Program-made: the position numbers and the translations under genes
Notes under the pieces: generated by a model
What the model was told of the DNA's origin: nothing
Database searches by the model: none
What the model saw: the letters and a program-made list of their open reading frames with translations, nothing else
DNA from: JBKXSZ01 sp047017005
GTDB taxonomy: Bacteria > Bacillota > Clostridia > TANB77 > CAG-508
DNA length: 24,021 bases
NCBI GenBank assembly: GCA_047017005.1
Contig: JBKXSZ010000023.1
Coordinates: 1 to 24,021 of the forward strand
Direction of reading: 5' to 3'
Part shown: positions 7,522-15,245 of the stretch, piece after piece
Numbering within the stretch: position 1 is the stretch's first letter
How the letters are laid out: the number at the start of each line of letters is the position of its first letter

Positions 7522-8985
7522 TTATACTGCTTTTCCATACCAAATGTTTTTTAATTCATAATACAGTTCATCTCTAGCCATACCTATTGGTATTTTTGCT
7601 CCTGTTGTTCCAAATATTTTTTTATTTGCTTTTTTCCTTATCCTTTTTTCTAATTTTTCTATTTTCTTTTCTCTTTTTTCTGCTTGTGATATATCTATTA
7701 CTTTTTGGTAGATATCTCCTTTATTTTGTGTAAATGCTCTTAATTGGCTCATTTCATCTATTCCATTTTCACTCCATACCTTTGCATCTGTACTTAATCT
7801 TTCTGATAATGTATGATGTACTTGCCCTTCTTGGCAACATCCTGTTAATTTATCTTTGTATCTATCATGTGCCTCTATTCCGTCCCATTGATTCATTAGA
7901 TATGTTTTTGTCTCTTTTACTTTCTTTAGTCTATTTTCTAATCTTTTTGTATCTCTTCCTAATCCTTCATCTTCTTTTATCTCTTGTTCTACTTTTTTTA
8001 TTGCTTCATTCATTATATTTTCTGTACTTATCGGGTCATATTGGTCTATTGCTTCTTTTAATTTTGTTTTTAAATATTCATCGTAATTTAAATGGTTTAT
8101 ATATTTTTCTAAATGAAACGTATCTAGCACAAATACTGATTTTCCTATCCATTCTGTTCCTGATTTTATATATGATGCTCCATCTCCCATAACAAATACT
8201 GTCTCTATTTCTTCTTTTTTATATGTACATTCTATGTAGTACGCTACATCTTCCCACATTTCTTGGGTATCTTTGTATAGCCCTGAAAACGTGAATTTAT
8301 CTACTAATTCTTTTCTTACTTGTTTTACTTCTGGTATTCTTTCTGGTTTCGTTAATGTCCTTTTTCGTGTATATATTGTTATTATTTTTGATATTGTACA
8401 ACCCTTTTTATTTCTTTCTTTAACATGATCTTCGTCAACTTGTATGTATATATTTTTTGACCTTATTTTATCTTCTTCTTTTCGTTCTTCTATTTCCATT
8501 TTCCATTCATTTTTTCTTACATTTTTCATCACTGTCGTTGCACTTATTTCCATTTCTGGTACAACTAATTTTCCGGCTTTACTATATGATTGTTCACTTG
8601 CTTTTTGTATTAATTCTGCTTTTACTTTTTTGTCTATTCTTTCTCCTGTTTCTATTCCTAACACTTTATCTGTTAAACATACATTTTCTCCTGTTTCTTT
8701 ATCTTTGTAATATCTTCTTTCAAATTTTGCTTTTCCGTTTTTTGTTATTAAACTTTTATCTGCAAATCTTATTGCTTCATATTGATTTTTTCTTTTTGAG
8801 TCTTCAAATACTAAATTTTCTATTTGTGTTGCTATTTCAGAAAAAAGTTCTTTTCCTAAAACATCTGTAAAGTCTTTGATTGCACCAGTTAAAGAACTTA
8901 CATCATCTCCATTTAAAACTTTTTTTACACCTTCTTTTAAAATTTTGTTGTTTTTCTCATAAATCTTTTGTATAATTTGATACAT
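7522..8985 (-). CDS. ISLre2-family transposase (UPF0236)
   Basis: This 487-residue protein resembles the UPF0236/ISLre2 transposases. It opens with a helical region (about 1-60). An RFADKSLITKNGKAKFERRYYKD stretch follows at about 83-105. The catalytic-type segments are IYIQVDEDHVKE near 180-190 and VFVMGDGASYIKSG near 265-280. A WDGIEAHDRYKDKLTGCCQEGQVHHTLSERLS region lies near 366-400. The tail is highly basic. The gene is open throughout with no in-frame CGG. AAAAGGAGG precedes the ATG, but the sequence between that site and the start codon can be masked by the leader hairpin at 8985-9048. Confidence 0.9.
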   Translation of the reverse strand: MYQIIQKIYEKNNKILKEGVKKVLNGDDVSSLTGAIKDFTDVLGKELFSEIATQIENLVFEDSKRKNQYEAIRFADKSLITKNGKAKFERRYYKDKETGENVCLTDKVLGIETGERIDKKVKAELIQKASEQSYSKAGKLVVPEMEISATTVMKNVRKNEWKMEIEERKEEDKIRSKNIYIQVDEDHVKERNKKGCTISKIITIYTRKRTLTKPERIPEVKQVRKELVDKFTFSGLYKDTQEMWEDVAYYIECTYKKEEIETVFVMGDGASYIKSGTEWIGKSVFVLDTFHLEKYINHLNYDEYLKTKLKEAIDQYDPISTENIMNEAIKKVEQEIKEDEGLGRDTKRLENRLKKVKETKTYLMNQWDGIEAHDRYKDKLTGCCQEGQVHHTLSERLSTDAKVWSENGIDEMSQLRAFTQNKGDIYQKVIDISQAEKREKKIEKLEKRIRKKANKKIFGTTGAKIPIGMARDELYYELKNIWYGKAV

Positions 8986-9048
8986 AAGAGATACCTCCTT
9001 TTAAAATATTTTTGCGATAAAAATATTCTATCAAATTGGTATCTCTTA
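8985..9048 (-). promoter_or_regulatory. Leader hairpin over the transposase translation start
   Basis: On the minus-strand RNA, TAAGAGATACC (9038-9048 read in reverse) can pair perfectly with GGTATCTCTTA (8985-8995), which sits between the ribosome binding site and the ATG. A second hairpin nests inside (9005-9013 with 9019-9027, loop of 5). This pairing would close off initiation and may limit transposase synthesis. Confidence 0.55.
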
Positions 9049-9093
9049 TTCAATTTTTTTATCAAATTTTCCCTACTAAAAGTTTATACTAAC

Positions 9094-9102
9094 CTTTATC
9101 TT
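9094..9102. repeat. Target-site duplication, right copy
   Basis: CTTTATCTT, identical to 7354-7362, abutting the right end of the insertion sequence. Confidence 0.85.
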
Positions 9103-9283
9103 TTCCATTCTTCTATTTCTTTTTTTAATTCTCTTCCAATAATCCTTTTCCTATTAAATATGGAGGTGTTTTTACTACTAGATTTTACAGGCTTCATAAT
9201 GATTTGTTTGTTTTCAGAGATTCATTCGTTTACCATCTCTATGTTCTCCCCACAATTTGTTTTTTAACATCTGTCAATTATCG

Positions 9284-9295
9284 AAACATATGTTT
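9284..9295. promoter_or_regulatory. LexA-like SOS box
   Basis: AAACATATGTTT is a perfect 12-bp palindrome. It differs only at its two outermost bases from the GAAC-N4-GTTC core of the Bacillus LexA (DinR) site, and a CG precedes it as in the consensus. Its last two bases are the first two of the -35 box at 9294-9299, so a bound repressor would block RNA polymerase. Confidence 0.6.
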
Positions 9296-9322
9296 GACAT
9301 CTTTCTGTTTCTATGATATATT
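9294..9322 (+). promoter_or_regulatory. Promoter of the radical SAM operon
   Basis: A perfect TTGACA (9294-9299) and TATATT (9317-9322) are separated by 17 bp. Transcription would begin about 25 nt before the start codon at 9355. Confidence 0.8.
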
Positions 9323-9354
9323 AAACGTAGTACATTTGTTCGGAGCTGATAAAG

Positions 9355-10653
9355 ATGGATTTAATGGAAAAATTAGAAATATTAGCAGATTCTGCAAAAT
9401 ATGATGCTTCCTGTTCTTCCAGTGGCAGTAAGCGTTCTAATACTAAAAATGGTATTGGAAACGGTTATGAATCAGGTATTTGTCATAGTTGGGGTGCAGA
9501 TGGAAGATGTATTTCACTGCTTAAAATTTTAATGACAAACGCTTGTATTTATGATTGCAAATATTGTATTAATCGTAGAGAAAATAACGTAAGAAGAGCA
9601 ACCTTCACTCCTCGTGAAATTGCAGATTTAACAATTCAATTTTATAAACGAAATTATATTGAAGGGTTATTTTTAAGTTCTGCTGTTATAAAGTCCCCAG
9701 ACTATACCATGGAGCATCTTTATGAAACGGTTTTTATTTTACGAAAAGAATATAAATTTAATGGCTATATTCATGCCAAAACCATCCCAGGAGCTAGTCA
9801 AGAATTAATTAATAAGCTTGGTAATTTAGTAGACCGTATGAGTGTTAATATTGAATTGCCTTCAAATACTAGTTTAAAATTATTAGCTCCTCAAAAAGAA
9901 AAAGATGGTATTTTGCAGCCAATGAAATATATTTCACATTCTATTCATCAGTCTAGTTTAGAAAAATCTAAATTTAAAGAGCGCTTTGTTCCTGCAGGTC
10001 AAACAACACAATTGATCGTTGGAGCTACTCCCGAAACTGATTTAAAAATTATAAAATTAACAGAAGGACTTTATCAACAATATCAATTAAAAAGAGTCTA
10101 CTATTCCGCCTATATCTCTGTTAACCAAGATAAAAATTTACCCATGTTAAAAACTCCACCCCTTCTTCGTGAAAATCGCCTCTATCAAGCTGATTGGCTT
10201 CTCCGATTTTATGGCTTTAAAGCAGATGAATTATTAGATGAAACAAACCCTAATTTTAATACCCTATTAGACCCTAAATGTGATTGGGCTATTCGTCATT
10301 TAGAACAATTCCCTATAGAAATTAATAAAGCAAGTTATTATCAATTACTCCGTGTTCCAGGTATTGGCGTAATCTCCGCTAAACGCATTATTACTGCAAG
10401 AAGGAATTTTTCTCTACAATTTGATGATTTAAAGAAACTCGGAGTTGTTTTAAAAAGAGCACGATATTTTATTACCTGTAATGGGAAATATTATGATCCT
10501 ATTTCTCATTTTCGAAAAAGTTTTATTGAAGAAAACTTGCTTTTTCAAGAGAGGTTAGATACTCCTAAGCTAAAATTAAATCAACTCTCTTTATTTGATA
10601 TATTGCCACCAACAAAGGAGGATTCGATAAAATGTTTAACGGGAAATCTTTAA
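9355..10653 (+). CDS. Putative DNA modification/repair radical SAM protein
   Basis: This 432-residue protein belongs to the radical SAM family annotated as TIGR03916, normally found beside a DUF4130 protein and presumed to act in DNA repair. The CxxxCxxC cluster motif is CIYDCKYC at about residues 63-70, followed by the usual TIM-barrel segments (GLFLSSAV, YIHAKTIPG, DRMSVNIELPS). Near residue 325 a helix-hairpin-helix, LLRVPGIGVISAKRI, gives a DNA-binding element. The start has GGAG 9 nt upstream. The end overlaps the next gene by 22 nt. The LexA-like box over its promoter suggests DNA-damage induction. The chemical reaction is not known to me. Confidence 0.88.
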   Translation: MDLMEKLEILADSAKYDASCSSSGSKRSNTKNGIGNGYESGICHSWGADGRCISLLKILMTNACIYDCKYCINRRENNVRRATFTPREIADLTIQFYKRNYIEGLFLSSAVIKSPDYTMEHLYETVFILRKEYKFNGYIHAKTIPGASQELINKLGNLVDRMSVNIELPSNTSLKLLAPQKEKDGILQPMKYISHSIHQSSLEKSKFKERFVPAGQTTQLIVGATPETDLKIIKLTEGLYQQYQLKRVYYSAYISVNQDKNLPMLKTPPLLRENRLYQADWLLRFYGFKADELLDETNPNFNTLLDPKCDWAIRHLEQFPIEINKASYYQLLRVPGIGVISAKRIITARRNFSLQFDDLKKLGVVLKRARYFITCNGKYYDPISHFRKSFIEENLLFQERLDTPKLKLNQLSLFDILPPTKEDSIKCLTGNL

Positions 10654-11399
10654 ATACTATCTATCTGTTTGATGGAACTTTAGAGGGACTACTTACTATT
10701 GTTTTTAAGTGCTATATTGAGAAAACCATACCAGTTAAAATTTATGATATTTCTCTGTATCAATCAAATCTTCTTTATGAAACCAAATACATTGAAACAG
10801 ATTTACAAAAAGCAGACCGTATTTATAACGGTATTCATAATAATATCTCTACCCTTACTTGGCATCGTATTTCTTATGCTTTTTTGTCTTTTCAAGAAAA
10901 AAAGAATTTAGCAATTGTAAAGTATATACTAAACGGATTTGTGGTAGGTCCTAAAATCGATGAAATGTTATCTTTGGATTATGTTTTAGATGTTTATAAG
11001 ATATCAAGAAGAGTATTAGGAGAAGCGCATCGTTTAAAAGGACTTGCTCGCTTTCAAGAAGTTGCTCCTAACCTATGTTATTGTTCTCTCCATCCAGATA
11101 ATAATGTAATAGAAGATTTAGGACATTTCTTCATGAAACGAATTCCAACACAAAACTTTATTCTTCATGATAAAGTCCGAGAAATTGTTTTTATATATAA
11201 CCAAAAAGATTATAGAGTAGCTAAAATACATAATGAGAATTTCACAATGCCAGATTTAACACAAAAGGAAAAAGAATATCAAGCACTATGGAAAAAGTTC
11301 TTCCATACTATTGCAATAAAAGAAAAAACAAATCCAAGATTGCAAATGCAATTTATGCCCAAAAAATATTGGAATGATTTAATTGAAAAGAAGGGATAA
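10632..11399 (+). CDS. TIGR03915/DUF4130 family DNA repair protein
   Basis: This 255-residue protein is the usual partner of the preceding radical SAM gene. Typical features are the opening YLFDGTLEGLLTIVFKCY, the middle DVYKISRRVLGEAHRLKGLARFQEV, and the later LGHFFMKRIPTQNFILHD. In some bacteria this domain is fused to a uracil-DNA glycosylase-like domain; none is attached here and no separate one is visible. The start is preceded by AAAGGAGG inside the end of the upstream gene, so the two are translationally coupled. The function is inferred from partnership with the radical SAM protein. Confidence 0.85.
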   Translation: MFNGKSLNTIYLFDGTLEGLLTIVFKCYIEKTIPVKIYDISLYQSNLLYETKYIETDLQKADRIYNGIHNNISTLTWHRISYAFLSFQEKKNLAIVKYILNGFVVGPKIDEMLSLDYVLDVYKISRRVLGEAHRLKGLARFQEVAPNLCYCSLHPDNNVIEDLGHFFMKRIPTQNFILHDKVREIVFIYNQKDYRVAKIHNENFTMPDLTQKEKEYQALWKKFFHTIAIKEKTNPRLQMQFMPKKYWNDLIEKKG

Positions 11400-11415
11400 G
11401 TTCTTCCCTTCTTTT
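11386..11415. terminator. Terminator between convergent DUF4130 gene and rnhA
   Basis: A perfect 11-bp stem, AAAAGAAGGGA (11386-11396) with its complement (11405-11415), has an 8-nt loop that begins with the stop codon of the plus-strand gene. It is T-rich downstream on the plus strand, and A-rich flanks allow use from both sides. Confidence 0.8.
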
Positions 11416-11434
11416 CTCTATTCTTTATTCTTTT

Positions 11435-11875
11435 TTACTCTAATTTTTTTATTGCCTCTCTTGCAAGTTCATCACAACGATTGTTATATTCATTATCACT
11501 GTGACCTTTTACCTTATGAAAAGTCACTTGATGTATTTTAGTAAGGTTATATAGTTCTTCCCATAGTTCTTTGTTTTTAACAGGTTCTTTTCCTGCTGTT
11601 TTCCATCCATTCTTTTTCCAGTTATATATCCATCCTTGTAAAAAAGCATTTACAACATAAGCACTATCGCTATATAAATGTGCCTTGCAAGGGAACTTCA
11701 ATAATTTTAATCCTTCTATAACTGCTGTTAATTCCATTACATTATTGGTAGTATCTCTTTTCCCTCCCGAAATTTCTTTTTTATTTCCTTTAAACATAAG
11801 AAGTGCTCCCCAACCTCCTGGTCCAGGATTTCCAGAGCATGCTCCATCCGTATAAATTGTTACAGTTTCTTCCAT
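11435..11875 (-). CDS. rnhA: Ribonuclease HI
   Basis: RNase HI cuts the RNA strand of RNA-DNA hybrids. The 146-residue protein is a standard single-domain enzyme. It opens TIYTDGACSGNPGPGGWGA with the first catalytic Asp at about residue 10. The catalytic Glu is in NNVMELTAVIEGL (about 48), the next Asp in LYSDSAYVV (about 70), and the last Asp near the end in RCDELAREA. The basic handle region is present (WIYNWKKNGWKT). The ribosome binding site is AAAAGGAG. It has its own promoter in the divergent region shared with tmcAL. Confidence 0.95.
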   Translation of the reverse strand: MEETVTIYTDGACSGNPGPGGWGALLMFKGNKKEISGGKRDTTNNVMELTAVIEGLKLLKFPCKAHLYSDSAYVVNAFLQGWIYNWKKNGWKTAGKEPVKNKELWEELYNLTKIHQVTFHKVKGHSDNEYNNRCDELAREAIKKLE

Positions 11876-11915
11876 GATTTTCTCCTTTTAATTGTAAATT
11901 CCTTTGATTTATGAT

Positions 11916-11944
11916 ATTATATCAAGAAATAAAGAGAAGTACAA
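11916..11944 (-). promoter_or_regulatory. Promoter of rnhA
   Basis: On the minus strand TTGTAC (11939-11944) and a perfect TATAAT (11916-11921) are separated by 17 bp. Confidence 0.65.
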
Positions 11945-12001
11945 TTCTTTCTTAAAAATCTTATATCATATCGTAATATTATAATAAAGGAGGTTTTTTG
12001 C

Positions 12002-13258
12002 TTGGGTAAAGTATTAGGTATTATAGCAGAATATAGTCCTTTTCATAATGGACATCTATATCATTTAGTCGAATCCAAAAATAGAGCTGGTGCAGAAGCG
12101 GTTATTTGTGTTATTAGTGGTAATTTTATGCAGCGTGGTATCCCTTCTGTTATTGATAAATGGACCAAAACGGAAATGGCTCTTCTTTGTGGAGCAGATT
12201 TAGTAATTGAACTTCCTACTGTCTATAGTATTTCAAGTGCTGAAAACTTTGCACAAGGTGCGATTAAAATTCTAAATTCTTTAAAATTAATAGATACTAT
12301 CTCCTTTGGAAGTGAAACTTCCGATATTCAAATTCTTGATAAATTTGCTTCTGTTCTTTATCAAGAGCCAAAAGAATATGTTTCTATCTTAAACCATGAA
12401 CTTAGCAAAGGTTTTTCTTATCCCAAAGCAAGAGAAAATGCGCTTCTTATGTATCTAAATGATATTCGAAAATATGCTAATGTGTTATCAAGTCCAAATA
12501 ACATTTTAGGAATTGAATATTTAAAAGCATTAAAACGTTTAAAAAGTCCTATTACTCCTATGACCATAAAACGTGAAAAAGTTGGTTATCATGATAATTC
12601 CACTGTTAATGGATTTGCCAGTGCTACTGCTATTCGAAAAATGATTACTCAGGAAAAATTTAAAGAAATTCAAAATGTAGTACCAGAAAATATATACTCT
12701 ATATTAGAAGAAAAGATAAAAAAAGGAAATACCGTTCCAGGTATAGAACGTTTTGAAAAAGAAATTCTATATACTTTCCGAAAAATGTCTCTTTCCCAAA
12801 TTGCTGAACTTCCGGATGTTAATGAAGGTTTAGAACATTCCATCAAAAAAGCAGCTTCTTCTTGTAATAATATAAAAGACTTTATTACCATTGTAAAATC
12901 AAAACGATACACTCAAACAAGAATTCAACGTATTGCACTTTATGCTTTATTAGGTATTACTAAAAAAGACATAGCAATATCCCAAAAAGTAACTCCATAT
13001 ATTCGCGTTTTAGGATTTAATAGTATTGGAAAGCATCTTATATCTGAAATTAATTTACTAAATCCTAAGCTTGATATTATTGTATCTGTAAAACGTTATC
13101 TAGACATAATAAGTAATAAAAACCTAAAACGATTACTAGAAACCGATATTTTAGCGACGGATATGTATACACTTGGTTATGAATATGATTCTTGGGCAAA
13201 TTTAGATTTTACAAAAAAAGTTGTCGAATTAAAAGATTCTCCTCAATTTATAGAATAG
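12002..13258 (+). CDS. tmcAL: tRNA(Met) cytidine acetate ligase
   Basis: TmcAL (formerly YlbM) activates acetate with ATP and acetylates the wobble cytidine of elongator tRNA(Met). The 418-residue protein opens GKVLGIIAEYSPFHNGHLYHL, with the nucleotidyltransferase HxGH motif. It continues with VISGNFMQRGIPSVIDKWTKTEMAL, ELPTVYSISSAENFAQGA and SFGSE, all hallmarks of the family. The length agrees with the Bacillus protein (about 415). The start codon is TTG, backed by AAAGGAGG 8 nt upstream and by the fact that the conserved N-terminus begins right there. A strong terminator follows. Confidence 0.93.
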   Translation: MGKVLGIIAEYSPFHNGHLYHLVESKNRAGAEAVICVISGNFMQRGIPSVIDKWTKTEMALLCGADLVIELPTVYSISSAENFAQGAIKILNSLKLIDTISFGSETSDIQILDKFASVLYQEPKEYVSILNHELSKGFSYPKARENALLMYLNDIRKYANVLSSPNNILGIEYLKALKRLKSPITPMTIKREKVGYHDNSTVNGFASATAIRKMITQEKFKEIQNVVPENIYSILEEKIKKGNTVPGIERFEKEILYTFRKMSLSQIAELPDVNEGLEHSIKKAASSCNNIKDFITIVKSKRYTQTRIQRIALYALLGITKKDIAISQKVTPYIRVLGFNSIGKHLISEINLLNPKLDIIVSVKRYLDIISNKNLKRLLETDILATDMYTLGYEYDSWANLDFTKKVVELKDSPQFIE

Positions 13259-13274
13259 AGATAGGTTATAAATG

Positions 13275-13307
13275 AAAAGACCTAAGCAATTTTTTGCTAG
13301 GTCTTTT
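13275..13307. terminator. Terminator between convergent tmcAL and cotJC
   Basis: The stem AAAAGACCTA-GC pairs with GC-TAGGTCTTTT (13275-13307) around a T-rich loop. A T-rich tract follows on the plus strand and a matching A-run precedes it, so it can serve both convergent genes. Confidence 0.85.
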
Positions 13308-13322
13308 CTATTTTTATTAGTT

Positions 13323-13779
13323 TTATCTTCCGCATCCACAGTTATTATTCATTACTTTATTTAATTTGCATTCATCCATATCATTCATAAAAAAGTTCTT
13401 TTCTGCTAATTTATCTTGAACGCCACGAAGTGCTTCACCAAATCTTTGGAAGTGTACTACTTCTCTTTGTCTTAAGAATCTTAAGACATCTACTACGTCT
13501 GGGTCATCTGCACATAAATCTATTAATTTTTCATACGTAGCTCTTGCTTTCTGCTCTGCTGCTAAGTCTTCTTGTAAATCTGCTACTGGGTCTCCTTTTA
13601 CTGCAATATATGCTGCTGTAAACGGTGTTCCTGCTGCAGATTGAGGGTATACTCCTACTCCATGATCTGTATAATAAGCACCTAAACCAGCTTCTTTAAT
13701 TTCTTCTGGGCAAAGTCCTTCTGTTAATTGGTGTACAAGTGTTCCAACCATTTCTAGGTGAGCTAATTCTTCTGTACCA
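13323..13779 (-). CDS. cotJC: Spore coat protein CotJC, 3' part (split by an intervening element)
   Basis: CotJC is a spore coat protein with a manganese-catalase/ferritin-like fold. This part encodes the C-terminal two thirds: GTEELAHLEMVGTLVHQLTEG, AGTPFTAAYIAVKGDPVADLQEDLAAEQKARATYE, then LRFLRQREVVHFQRFGEAL. It lacks the first 65 or so residues, which lie at 18188-18383. The shared 14-bp core (13766-13779) is the join. Fusing the parts gives 639 nt, an uninterrupted 212-residue protein whose EExxHxE metal-ligand motif straddles the seam. The tail (ending NNNCGCGR) is longer than in Bacillus CotJC. The fragment has no start signal of its own at the join and presumably depends on excision. 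Confidence 0.92.
13766..13779. repeat. Attachment core, left junction of the cotJC element
   Basis: ATTCTTCTGTACCA on the plus strand, identical to 18188-18201. It lies within the GTEE codons of cotJC. The central GA dinucleotide of the attP dyad (minus strand) falls inside this core, as required for strand exchange by a large serine recombinase. Confidence 0.88.
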
Positions 13780-13848
13780 TGATGTTGTCAATTGAAAAAA
13801 TTAAGGTTATTGGCCGTAAAACATTAAAAAAGTTCATTTATTTTTTAT

Positions 13849-14865
13849 TTATTCCTTGTTTTCTTTTAAATATCTTTGATACATTTCATCCATACTAGAA
13901 ATATACTGCATATCTTGTTTTACTCTAAATTTTTCATATTCTTTCTCTGCTTTTTCAACAGCTTGCTTATGTGAAATTTTTCCTGAATCCTTTAATATTT
14001 CTTTTTTTCTAAATTTTAAAAGATTATCTGTTTCATTTATCCAGTCTTTCATTGTCATAACTTGATTTTCTTCTGCCATTGATTCTGCATAATCTAAAAA
14101 GAAATTTGTTAAATTGTTTAATTTTTTTAGTTCTTCTTCATTTAAATAGTTTTTTGCTATACTAACATCATATTTATATATCATTCCATCTGGTGCTTCT
14201 TTCCAAGTAGTTAATCCCATATTTTCTTCTTCTGCATTTACTCGATTATAAATTAATTCTGCTGCAGTATGGCCTGTTATAGCATAGTGTAATTTATTTT
14301 GAACAATTTTAAAAAACGTATATGCTTCTTCTGATTTTTTATCATAATCAATAGATGTTGCTATAAATAAATCCGTTATTTTCTGATAGGCCATTCTTTC
14401 ACTTGTACGAATTACTTTAATTCTTTCTAATAATTCGTCAAAATATTGTCTATTTACTTTACCACCTTTTAAAAATCTATCATCATCTAAAGCAAAACCT
14501 TTTATCATATATTCTTTTATTATCTTGTTTGCCCATTGTCTAAATTTTACTGCTTTTCTTGAGTTTACTCTATATCCAATTGATATAATCATATCTAAGT
14601 TATAATACTTTGTTTTATATTTATGCCCATTCTTTCCAATAGTCTCCAAAATGGAGAATGTTGAATCTTCTTCTAATTCCTCTTGTTCATAAATATTTGC
14701 TATATGTTTATAAATTGCTTTATCATTAACATCAAATAATTCTGCAATAGCTTGTGCATTAAGCCAAACATCTTCATTTTGCAGAATTACTTCTATATTA
14801 ATATTTCCTTCTTCATCAGTATAAAAAACAATATTGTTTTTATTTCCAATTAGTTTGTTGTTCAT
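13849..14865 (-). CDS. RhuM-family protein (element cargo)
   Basis: This 338-residue protein resembles the virulence RhuM family, often carried on genomic islands. The N-terminal DNA-binding-like region has VWLNAQAIAELFDVNDKAIYKHI and the KYYNLDMIISIGYRVNSRKAVKFRQWA segment shared by RhuM proteins and some phage anti-repressor domains (about residues 25-125). A helical C-terminal part follows (HTAAELIYNRVNAEEENMGLTTW). The molecular function is unknown. The frame is open for 20 codons further upstream, but the ATG at 14865 has a GGAG site, and the extension would use a CGG codon, so I start at 14865. It is the first gene from the left end of the element. Confidence 0.82.
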   Translation of the reverse strand: MNNKLIGNKNNIVFYTDEEGNINIEVILQNEDVWLNAQAIAELFDVNDKAIYKHIANIYEQEELEEDSTFSILETIGKNGHKYKTKYYNLDMIISIGYRVNSRKAVKFRQWANKIIKEYMIKGFALDDDRFLKGGKVNRQYFDELLERIKVIRTSERMAYQKITDLFIATSIDYDKKSEEAYTFFKIVQNKLHYAITGHTAAELIYNRVNAEEENMGLTTWKEAPDGMIYKYDVSIAKNYLNEEELKKLNNLTNFFLDYAESMAEENQVMTMKDWINETDNLLKFRKKEILKDSGKISHKQAVEKAEKEYEKFRVKQDMQYISSMDEMYQRYLKENKE

Positions 14866-15073
14866 AATAAACCAACTCCGTTTCTTATTTGATATAAGAA
14901 TATCAAACAATTGTTCCTTTGTCAATTGGATTATTATAATTTTATCAATAGAAACTTAGTTTAATTAGCTTATTCTAAATAGATTTAATAATATTTGATA
15001 AGTATTTTTTAGTCCTTCATTTAGTAAATTTCTTCATATTTTTGTTCTTCTATTGTTATATATTCAAGACTAG

Positions 15074-15238
15074 CTAGACCAGTTTACTCCAATTTTCATA
15101 ATTTTGGTAACTTACTCCTATTGAGAATTGTGGTATATATACTTGTTTTCCATCTATTGATATAAAGTCCTTTAACCAACTAAACCAATTTCCAAATGGA
15201 CTTCAAAAACTTCCATGTATTATAAAGTAATTTCCCAT
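15074..15238 (-). pseudogene. Remnant of an RBBP9/YdeN-type serine hydrolase gene
   Basis: From an ATG at 15238 the minus strand reads GNYFIIHGSF, an in-frame TGA at 15203-15205, then SPFGNWFSWLKDFI and VYIPQFSIGVSYQNYENW before a second stop at 15074. This is the opening of RBBP9/YdeN-like alpha/beta hydrolases, where the TGA position is normally Gly. Only about 55 of roughly 190 codons remain. The region from here to the RhuM gene shows no further match. It is a truncated, decayed gene 8 bp past the stop of the PHP gene. Confidence 0.72.
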
Positions 15239-15245
15239 AATTTCT

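Larger units (their letters stand above)
7363..9093 (-). mobile_element. Complete ISLre2-family insertion sequence, 1,731 bp
   Basis: Both ends are visible. The terminal inverted repeats run about 22 bp with three mismatches: GATAGCATAAATTTTTAGTAG at the left against GTTAGTATAAACTTTTAGTAG at the right end on the opposite strand. The element is flanked by a 9-bp direct repeat, CTTTATCTT (7354-7362 and 9094-9102), which fits target duplication by this family. It carries one intact transposase gene. Clean ends, an exact duplication and an open gene point to recent insertion, in the intergenic region between divergent coaD and the radical SAM gene. Confidence 0.9.

Noticed and set aside
8457..8870. 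Leu/Phe-rich open frames opposite the ISLre2 transposase, and similar ones opposite other minus-strand genes
   Set aside because: They are antisense shadows of AT-rich coding sequence, without start signals.
9161..9268. A 35-codon open frame downstream of the insertion sequence
   Set aside because: No ribosome binding site, hydrophobic low-complexity translation, and it lies in the promoter region of the radical SAM operon.
13323..13751. A separate short gene starting at the ATG at 13751
   Set aside because: It begins in the middle of the CotJC fold with no ribosome binding site; homology continues upstream to the attachment core and joins the part at 18188-18383.
14866..14925. Longer RhuM protein starting at 14925
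   Set aside because: The extra 20 codons contain CGG where the GGAG ribosome binding site of the internal start lies.
15203..15205. In-frame TGA in the hydrolase remnant as recoding (Trp or selenocysteine)
   Set aside because: The family has Gly at this position, the gene is truncated soon after by a second stop, and no other gene here reads through TGA.
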